Source: Anaerofilum sp. (GTDB lineage Bacteria > Bacillota > Clostridia > Oscillospirales > Ruminococcaceae). From it: a stretch of DNA of 7,126 nt. The translations under genes were made by a program, and so were the position numbers. The stretch lies in the NCBI GenBank assembly GCA_020024115.1, contig JAHHUF010000090.1:1-7126 (forward strand), in the 5' to 3' direction. The notes under the pieces are model-generated. The model ran no database searches. It was not told the origin of the DNA and saw only the letters and a program-made list of their open reading frames with translations. The number at the start of each line of letters is the position of its first letter. Position 1 is the first letter of the stretch. This document shows, in pieces, positions 1-5,500 of this stretch.

Positions 1-56
1 AGTGCATATTCGTTGCATTGCTATTTGGTGTGCTGTTTTGACTTAAACTTGTGTAA
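1..56 (+). other. Left edge, probable continuation of the GH101 remnant, frame lost
   Basis: Phase 3 has stops at 39-41 and 54-56, phase 2 has stops at 44-46 and 65-67, and phase 1 is open until 88. The GH101-like reading is clean only from 57 onward (FKILPNKYLINFP, typical of the end of the catalytic barrel). Phase 2 just before it reads VNTI, which would join naturally to FKILPNKYL. A further indel around 57-65, and perhaps another upstream, is therefore suspected. No independent gene or promoter is seen here. Confidence 0.35.
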
Positions 57-407
57 ACACTATTTAAAATTCTGCCCAATAAATATTTAATCAATTTCCC
101 CATCATGCAATGGGAAAACAACGAAAAAGCAATCTTGGGCGAAAAGATGAATATTGTTTCAGAAATGAAAAATGGTGTAAACCAAATTACAGTGGACGGT
201 CGCTTGATTGCAGATGGAAACAAAATTTTCATTCCGTGGAATCCTCAAACCGCAGAAAAAATTTATCGCTGGAATCAAGATAGTGGCGAAACCACATGGC
301 AGCTTGCTGAAAGCTGGAAAGGCGAAAATACTGTAAAAGTATTCCGACTGTCCGACAAAGGACGCACTGCACTGCAAGAGCTGAAAGTGAAAGACAATCA
401 AGTCACC

Positions 408-416
408 TTCAGGCAG
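408..416 (+). other. Frameshift 1 in the GH101 remnant (one base lost)
   Basis: Phase 3 codes ...DNQVTF up to 410. The expected continuation ADAKTPYVVYKG is in phase 2 from 413 (GCA GAT GCA AAA ACT CCA). Restoring one A (TTC AAG GCA) rejoins the two parts as VTFKADAKTPYVVYKG, a string characteristic of the GH101 beta-sandwich. The unrepaired frame stops at 474-476. Confidence 0.8.
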
Positions 417-769
417 ATGCAAAAACTCCATATGTTGTTTATAAAGGAAGCAGCAATGCAGTGGCTACTGATTTGACTGCAATGAATTGGAGTGAAGGAA
501 AGTCCATCAAAGATGTAAACTTTGATAGTTACACATGGGATTATGGCTGGAATGTTTCCAGCACCAGTGGCGATACAAGCCATGTGACCTATTCCAATGA
601 AAACGAAACATCTATCAGCCGCGGCGATACCAACGCACTGATTAAAGGCAAAAACGATGCCATTCTGAGCCAACAATTGACTGGATTGGTTGGGGGACAG
701 ACCTACGATGTTTCTGTTTATGCCTACACAACCGGCAACCGCAAAGCAGAATTGCGTATGACAACCGAA

Positions 770-778
770 GATGGGCTG
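770..778 (+). other. Frameshift 2 in the GH101 remnant (one base lost in a G run)
   Basis: Phase 2 codes ...ELRMTTEDG up to 775. The continuation VISNFALDNDSIYGSS is in phase 1 from 778. Changing GGG to GGGG (GAT GGG GCT GTT) restores one frame. Without repair the phase 2 frame becomes a short hydrophobic tail and stops at 872-874. Confidence 0.8.
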
Positions 779-1362
779 TTATCAGCAATTTTGCTCTTGA
801 TAATGATAGCATTTATGGAAGCAGCCATTCCTCTAAAAAAGGTTCACCATATCAGCGCATTAAGATTCAGGTGACAATCCAAGAAGGCAGCACTACTGCA
901 CAATTGCAACTGGTTGCAGGACAAGGCACAGAGGATTCTTGTGTTCGGTTTGATGATGTGCGTGTATATGCCATCAATTCGGTTGAATATGGTCAGCACT
1001 ACTATTTTGATGACTTTGAAGATTTCTCTCGTGGGTTTGGTGTGTTTGAAAACTATATTTCCGGTCAAAACCATATGTCAGAACATAGCGATTTTACAGA
1101 TGATGTAATTGATGCTCGCTATTCAATCAAAATTGAAAATATGACCAAGTTTGCTCGGACGGTTCCATCAACATTGCGCTTGCCTGGAAATACAGAATGT
1201 ACAGTTTCCTTTGATTATTTGGTAAGCAATGGAGGTTCTTATACACTGGAAGCTGTTGAAAAGGATAAAGTGCTGAACAGTGTAACACTTGACACAACTG
1301 GAATGGGGGCCAAAAACAGCAAGAAAGCATCCTTAACTTTACCACTGGGGACAGCAAAAAAG

Positions 1363-1371
1363 CATTTTTAA
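1363..1371 (+). other. Frameshift 3 in the GH101 remnant (one T lost)
   Basis: Phase 1 ends ...GTAKKHF with TAA at 1369-1371. Phase 3 continues from 1368 as LRLTRTNGTIILDNLVVDID, the expected end of a carbohydrate-binding beta-sandwich. Lengthening the T5 run to T6 (CAT TTT TTA AGA) rejoins them. Confidence 0.78.
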
Positions 1372-1541
1372 GACTCACCCGCACAAATGGTACAATTATT
1401 TTGGATAATTTGGTAGTTGATATTGACACAAAGAGTGAGGGTGCTCATGTCAAAGTAGATGTTTCTGTTAAGGGTAAAAGTGGTAAAGCAACAGTGAAAG
1501 ACGCATCTGTTGTGATGGGACAAAATGCTGTTGTGAACTTC

Positions 1542-1544
1542 TAA
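1542..1544 (+). other. In-frame nonsense codon in the GH101 remnant
   Basis: TAA interrupts phase 3 between NAVVNF and PEKGYVIDKVFVNG. The flanks together look like one small beta-rich repeat domain (pattern F-x-P-x-x-GY-x-x-x-V-x-VNG). A single substitution from a sense codon such as CAA or AAA explains it. Unlike the three homopolymer-type indels, this lesion is not the usual kind of sequencing error, so it supports true gene decay. Confidence 0.75.
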
Positions 1545-1676
1545 CCAGAAAAAGGCTATGTTATAGATAAAGTGTTTGTAAATGGTGTAGAAGTGGTTGC
1601 AAAGGAGCAAAATACTTTGACCTTGCAGCATCAAATGGAAGATGCACAGGTGGAAGTAACATTTAAAAAGGATAAA

Positions 1677-1823
1677 ACCCCAGCACCAACTGCTGCACCA
1701 AATGCAACTCCTCAAACAGGTGATAATGGTATGCTTTCCATGTGGAGAAGAATGTTGGCAACAGCTACTGCTACATTGGCAGGGATTGGAATCTATCGGA
1801 GAAAAAAGAATCGAGAAGACTGA
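1677..1823 (+). other. Cell-wall sorting signal of the GH101 remnant (TPQTG variant)
   Basis: The last codons encode a Pro/Ala/Thr linker (TPAPTAAPNATPQTGDNG), a mostly hydrophobic stretch rich in Ala/Thr/Leu/Gly (LATATATLAGIGIY) and a positive tail (RRKKNRED). This three-part layout is the sortase sorting signal. The pentapeptide reads TPQTG where classical LPXTG has Leu. The encoded enzyme was therefore probably attached to peptidoglycan. The hydrophobic part is short and starts after an unusual Met-Trp-Arg-Arg, so membrane insertion may be weak. Confidence 0.7.
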
Positions 1824-1902
1824 TTCTGCATACAGATTAAGCTGTACATAAAATAATAGCAAATAATTTTTAAACAAAAGCACCATAATCAAATTTTGAA
1901 CT

Positions 1903-1956
1903 GCACCTCATTTGTTAGCCAGTATAATATACTGAATAACGAGCGAGGTGCTTTTT
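1903..1956 (+). terminator. Rho-independent terminator, three-tier hairpin
   Basis: The lower stem is GCACCTC (1903-1909) with GAGGTGC (1945-1951). The middle stem is TTGTTA (1912-1917) with TAACGA (1937-1942), containing one G-T pair. The upper stem is CAGTAT (1920-1925) with ATACTG (1929-1934) around a 3-base loop. Two-base internal loops separate the tiers, and T5 follows at 1952-1956. It lies 79 bases after the GH101 stop codon and separates that gene from the downstream one. Confidence 0.8.
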
Positions 1957-2001
1957 ATATTAAACATACAAATCTTGTAAATATAAGATAAATAAAAAAT
2001 G

Positions 2002-2045
2002 ATATTATCATATTTGTTTGATTTATATAAAAAATATTATCATAT
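2002..2045. repeat. Two direct copies of ATATTATCATAT
   Basis: The 12-base word ATATTATCATAT occurs at 2002-2013 and 2034-2045, with starts 32 bases (about three helical turns) apart. The first copy overlaps a perfect 13-base dyad, ATGATATTATCAT (1999-2011). The region is very AT-rich, so chance is possible. The placement just upstream of the candidate promoter at 2059-2087 would suit a regulator or a bent-DNA upstream element. Confidence 0.4.
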
Positions 2046-2058
2046 AAAAAATAAAATA

Positions 2059-2087
2059 TTGCTTATTTACAAAATGTGTGATATATT
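2059..2087 (+). promoter_or_regulatory. Candidate sigma-A promoter with extended -10
   Basis: TTGCTT (2059-2064), a 17-base spacer, then TATATT (2082-2087) preceded by TG-A, which is the extended -10 form. The -10 matches the consensus at 5 of 6 bases and the -35 at only 3 of 6. Initiation near 2094 would give a leader of almost 390 bases before the ATG at 2481. In such AT-rich DNA -10-like words are common, so this is the best candidate rather than a firm call. Confidence 0.35.
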
Positions 2088-2161
2088 AAACTAATGTTAA
2101 ATACAATTTTAAAAATTAAAATACTTTACAGTGGTTTGTGATGCAATATTAGAAGCTATCT

Positions 2162-2186
2162 GAAAAGTCGAAATTTTCGTTTTTTC
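2162..2186. promoter_or_regulatory. Interrupted 25-base dyad, possible operator
   Basis: GAAAA (2162-2166) and TTTTC (2182-2186) flank the perfect odd palindrome CGAAATTTTCG (2169-2179), centred on T2174, with two mismatched bases on each side between the blocks. The loop would be too small for a good RNA hairpin, so protein binding to DNA is the more natural reading. It lies downstream of the candidate promoter, where a repressor would act as a roadblock. The regulator is unknown. Confidence 0.35.
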
Positions 2187-2197
2187 TATCATAAACA

Positions 2198-2265
2198 ATA
2201 TCTACTGTGTTAAAGGTAGTTGGAACCTGACAAGAGGTTTCTGCGTTTTTAAATTATATCTACTG
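2198..2265. repeat. Pair of 10-base direct repeats ATATCTACTG
   Basis: ATATCTACTG occurs at 2198-2207 and again at 2256-2265, on either side of the hairpin at 2222-2241. Exact 10-base repeats with mixed sequence are less expected by chance than the pure A/T words around them. They may be binding sites for a regulator, or merely remnants of duplication. Confidence 0.35.
2222..2250 (+). terminator. Weak terminator-like hairpin in the presumed leader
   Basis: GGAACCT (2222-2228) pairs with AGGTTTC (2235-2241), seven pairs with one G-T, around a six-base loop. A T5 run follows at 2246-2250 after four unpaired bases. The stem is short and the T-run is displaced, so termination would be inefficient. 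If transcription starts near 2094 this sits inside the 5' leader of the glycosidase gene and could act as an attenuator. Confidence 0.35.
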
Positions 2266-2404
2266 ATTTTCTGCCAAAAACTTGTCAATTTGTTGGTTTT
2301 TAGATACACCCTTATTGTAGCAATTGCCCGTATAGAAATATAAATTTCGTTTGTTGTTTTGGGATACTATGTTATTCTTTTATTCCAATTAGTTTTTGAC
2401 AACA

Positions 2405-2412
2405 AAAGGAGG
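2405..2412 (+). promoter_or_regulatory. Orphan Shine-Dalgarno sequence AAAGGAGG
   Basis: AAAGGAGG is a near-perfect ribosome binding site, stronger than the one directly before the large gene, but no start codon lies 5-10 bases downstream. The nearest ATG, at 2431, is 18 bases away and would make a six-residue peptide (MVWNVS) ending at 2451. It may be a standby ribosome site, a leader-peptide signal, or a leftover from a rearranged gene start. Confidence 0.4.
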
Positions 2413-2466
2413 CTGATAAAAACAAAATCAATGGTATGGAATGTGTCATAGCAAAATCTTAAAAAG

Positions 2467-2472
2467 AAGGGG
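2467..2472 (+). promoter_or_regulatory. Ribosome binding site of the large glycosidase gene
   Basis: AAGGGG lies eight bases before the ATG at 2481. An in-frame TAA at 2460-2462 with no other start codon in between makes this the most upstream possible start. The next in-frame ATG (codon 6) would lose the two lysines of the signal peptide. Confidence 0.65.
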
Positions 2473-2480
2473 CCAAAGAA

Positions 2481-2570
2481 ATGTTTAAAAAAGCAATGAG
2501 CGTTGTTTTGGGCTTGGCAATGACATTTGGCTGCATTTTTCCAATGCAGATTGTGAGTGCGTTTGCTGCT
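2481..2570 (+). other. Signal peptide of the glycosidase
   Basis: Residues 1-30: Lys3-Lys4, a hydrophobic core (MSVVLGLAMTFGCIF) and a cleavage region IVSAFAAEE, with processing likely after Ala29 or Ala30. Cys18 is preceded by Thr-Phe-Gly, which is not a good lipobox, so a signal peptidase I substrate is favoured over a lipoprotein. Confidence 0.85.
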
Positions 2571-5500
2571 GAAGAAACTCCACAACAGCAAACCCTAACC
2601 ATTCCAGTAACCCAAACAGAGGGCGAAACGAACAAATTTATTTTTGCACCAGGGAAATGGGCAGGAGAAAATGAAACCGTGCATAGATGGTCAAATGAAC
2701 TAGACCCCAACGACCCAAACAGCACCTATTATGAAGTGAAATTTCGTGGTAATAAAATTGATGTCTATGCGGGCGGAAACTTTCCAATGGGTGAGGTTGC
2801 CTATTATATTGATGATGAATTTAAAAGCAACCATAACCTATACAACGATGTTAATATTCCCGAAAGACAAATTACCACTTTTGAAGGCTTGAGCGAAGAT
2901 AAAGAACATACATTCAGGGCAGTTGCCACCGGAAAACAAGGTGAAAAAGGCGGCAATTTGATTGATGCAGGAAAAATTGTTGTGTATCATAGTCCCTATC
3001 CTGTAACTGATTTTGCTATTACAAGCCAAGGCTTGAAGCTGTCTGAGGGGGCAAATGCAACCATTGAAATTACAGATATTGCACCCTCTTATGCAACTAT
3101 CAATGACCTTTCTTTTTCCAGTGAAAAGCCCGAAATTGCAAAAGTGAGTGACGATGGCACAATTTTTGCAGAATCAACAGGAGAAACAACCATCACCATT
3201 GCTGCCAAAAACGGTGATTTTTCAAAGCAAATCAAGGTGGTTGTAGAAATTGGGAAACCGGAACTGTCCGGAACCATTGTGGATACAAACATACAATATA
3301 CACAAGAACGCTATGACAGTGTAAAAGATTTGAACAAAACAAGCGAAACTTTGACCGCTTGGAAAAATGACAAAGCATTGTCTGAAATTGTTCTTGCCAG
3401 CAAAGATTTAAAATTAAAAGATGTCACAGTCGTTGCAGGGGATTTGGTTGGCGATGCCGGTACAATTGAAGCCAAAAATATAAAAACAACCTTTATCAAA
3501 TCCACAAAGGCATACGATGGTGTATATTTGGGATATGGCAATCCAAACAATCAATATCCAACCGAAACAAACTCCAACCGTAAAGAAAGTTCTGATATTT
3601 TATATCAGGATGCTTCCAAAGGGATGGAGATTGAGTCCCGCAAATTGCAGCCTGTATGGGTAGAGTTCAACATTCCTGCGAATGTAAACGCTGGAACTTA
3701 CACCACAACAGTGACAGTGAATGCAAGCGGTTTGGAACAGCCATTGAAATTTGCCTATACCATTGTAGTTCAAAATGCTGCATTGCCAAACGCAGATACA
3801 TTTGGAAAAACATTTGATATTGAATTGTGGCAATATCCCTATTCCATTGCGGAATATTATGGTGTAGAGCCATTTTCGGATGAGCATTTTGCTGTGCTGA
3901 AACCCCACATGGAACTGTACAAAAGCATTGGTGGTCATGCAATCACTACCACAATTTCGGAAGATGCGTGGGGTGGACAGACATTCAGCAAAACCAAAAA
4001 CGGCACTGGAGTTCACTATCCATCTATGGTTAAATGGGAAAAGAAAGATGGAAAGATGACCTATGACTACACCAATTTTGACAAATGGGTCAACTTTAAC
4101 AAGAAACTGGGAATGGGTGACAAAATCATCCTTTACAGTATTGCACCTTGGCACAACTGTTTTACCTATTGGGAAAATGGCGAATTGGTAAAGGAATCCT
4201 TCCGAAATGAAGATGGCTCCTATAAAGCAAACTACAAACCAATGTGGAGCGATTTTTTGAATGATTTGATTAAGCATCTTGAAGCAAATGGCTGGTTTGA
4301 AGAATCTTATATCGGAATTGATGAACGAGGATTCAGCAAAGAGGCCTTTGATTTGGTGGATTCTGTCACAGGCAGCACAGCAAAACCATTAAAGACTGCC
4401 GGAGCAATGGACCATTTTGTCAATAAATATGATTTGGCTCTCAGAGTTTCTGATTTGAATGTTGGAGATAGTGCTGCGGCAGCCACTCCCCAAAAATTCA
4501 CACAGTTGCTCAAAGACAGAGAAGAAAAAGGATACAGAACAACATTGTATTCCTGCACAGAGCATCTTCCAGGCAACTTTTCTTTGAGCGCACCAGCCGA
4601 AAGCTATTGGACAGTTGTCAACGCTGGGGAAGAAACCTCCGGTTTTTTGCGGTGGGCATTCGACGCATGGGTAGAGAATCCATTGGAAGATGCTACCCAC
4701 AACGCATTTGAAGCTGGCGATTGTTTCCTTGTTTACCCCGGAGATAAGGTTACAGGTCAAGTGCCTGTGCCAAGAAGTTCTATTCGTCTGGAGCGCATGG
4801 CAGAAGGCGTGCGTGATGTCAACAAACTGAAAATAATTGCACAAGAAGTGCCAACTTTAGAAGCAGAAATCAATGCTATTTATCAGAATTTGACATTTAA
4901 AGCCCAATCTATAACAGGTGGGCGTTTGCTGAATAATGAGGAATTGCAGCAGGTCATTCGTGATACCACAGCCTTTAAAAAAGCGGTAGAGGATATTACA
5001 AATAAATATATCGACTACAAACAAACTGCATCCAAAGATGTTACCTCTATAACCATTACCAACGACATCGAACAAATTGGATTAGGTGGTTCTGTTGCAT
5101 TGAATGTCAAGGTTATACCCGAAAAGGTGCTTAACAATAAAATGGAATGGAAGTCTTCCAACCCCAAAATTGTTTCAGTTGATAAAAATGGCAACATAAC
5201 TGCACACAAAACCGGTACAGTGCAGATTACTGCATCATCCATCTCTAACCCAGACCAAAAAACAACCATTGCATTGACAGTCGTTGTGCCAGAAGTAGAC
5301 CCAAAAGCACAAGTAGCATATTATTCATTTGATAAACAAGATGTAAACGACCAATGGAACAGCCACAACGGAACAAATAACGGCGTTTCTTTTGTGAATG
5401 GAAAATCTGAAAAAGCAGTTTCGGTTTCTCCTGAGCATAACATCACATTTGCAGACCCAATTGCAGTGGATGCAAAAGGTTCATGGACAGTTAGCTATTG

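Larger units (their letters stand above)
57..1823 (+). pseudogene. GH101 endo-alpha-N-acetylgalactosaminidase, C-terminal remnant (frameshifted)
   Basis: Intact GH101 enzymes are secreted or wall-anchored and release the core-1 disaccharide (Gal-beta-1,3-GalNAc) from Ser/Thr of mucin-type glycoproteins. Only the part after the catalytic barrel is visible. Reading through three -1 frameshifts gives, in order: a GH101-type beta-sandwich (about 57-440; motifs ADGNKIFIPW, KIYRWN and, across the first shift, ADAKTPYVVYKG), a galactose-binding-like domain (about 480-980; WSEGKSIKDVNFDS, ending RFDDVRVYAIN), a second carbohydrate-binding-like sandwich (about 1000-1430; FDDFEDFSRGFGVFE, RTVPSTLRL, LDNLVVDID), a small repeat-type domain interrupted by TAA at 1542, and a sortase signal. 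Frames are 57-412 (phase 3), 413-775 (phase 2), 775-1368 (phase 1), then phase 3 to the TGA at 1821. Domain order and motifs match GH101 from memory. The family call is confident; pseudogene rather than sequencing error is likely but unproven. Confidence 0.85.
1824..2480. other. Intergenic region, 657 bases, AT-rich, no protein gene recognised
   Basis: All six frames here are short or are antisense echoes of the neighbours, and base composition is far more AT-rich than the flanking coding DNA. The visible structure is a terminator (1903-1956), AT-rich direct repeats (2002-2045), a candidate promoter (2059-2087), a dyad (2162-2186), a hairpin with a T-run (2222-2250), a pair of 10-base repeats (2198-2207 and 2256-2265), an orphan Shine-Dalgarno sequence (2405-2412) and the ribosome binding site of the downstream gene. 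No tRNA, rRNA or known riboswitch pattern was recognised. Confidence 0.75.

Noticed and set aside
770..778. Programmed ribosomal frameshifting as explanation for the GH101 breaks
   Set aside because: Three successive shifts plus an internal stop codon in one gene, with no slippery heptamer and structure recognised, make programmed shifting unlikely.
105..1371. Three separate overlapping + strand genes (105-476, 461-874, 871-1371)
   Set aside because: Joined across single-base shifts they form one continuous GH101 C-terminal sequence, and none has a convincing start of its own. They are pieces of one broken gene, not an operon.
1368..1892. Minus-strand open frame of 174 codons, Cys/Ser/His-rich
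   Set aside because: It is antisense to the C-terminal GH101 remnant including the sorting signal; the Cys/Ser richness is just the reverse complement of Ala/Thr-rich codons.
1981..2100. CRISPR-like or replication-origin iteron array in the AT-rich stretch
   Set aside because: Only two copies of a 12-base A/T word are present, with no regular spacer pattern or DnaA-box set.
2396..2424. TTGACA at 2396-2401 as a -35 promoter element
   Set aside because: No -10-like sequence lies 16-18 bases downstream (the region reads A-rich, and GATAAA is only 13 away). Initiation there would also fall next to the Shine-Dalgarno sequence.
2523..2536. Lipoprotein signal at Cys18 of the glycosidase
   Set aside because: The residues before the Cys are Thr-Phe-Gly, not a Leu/Val/Ile-led lipobox, and a good signal peptidase I site follows at Ala29/Ala30.
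3600..4277. Minus-strand open frame of 225 codons
   Set aside because: It lies antisense inside the GH123 domain, whose + strand frame is unbroken and family-like. Its translation is rich in Cys, His, Phe and Ile with no recognisable motif, as expected for a shadow frame.
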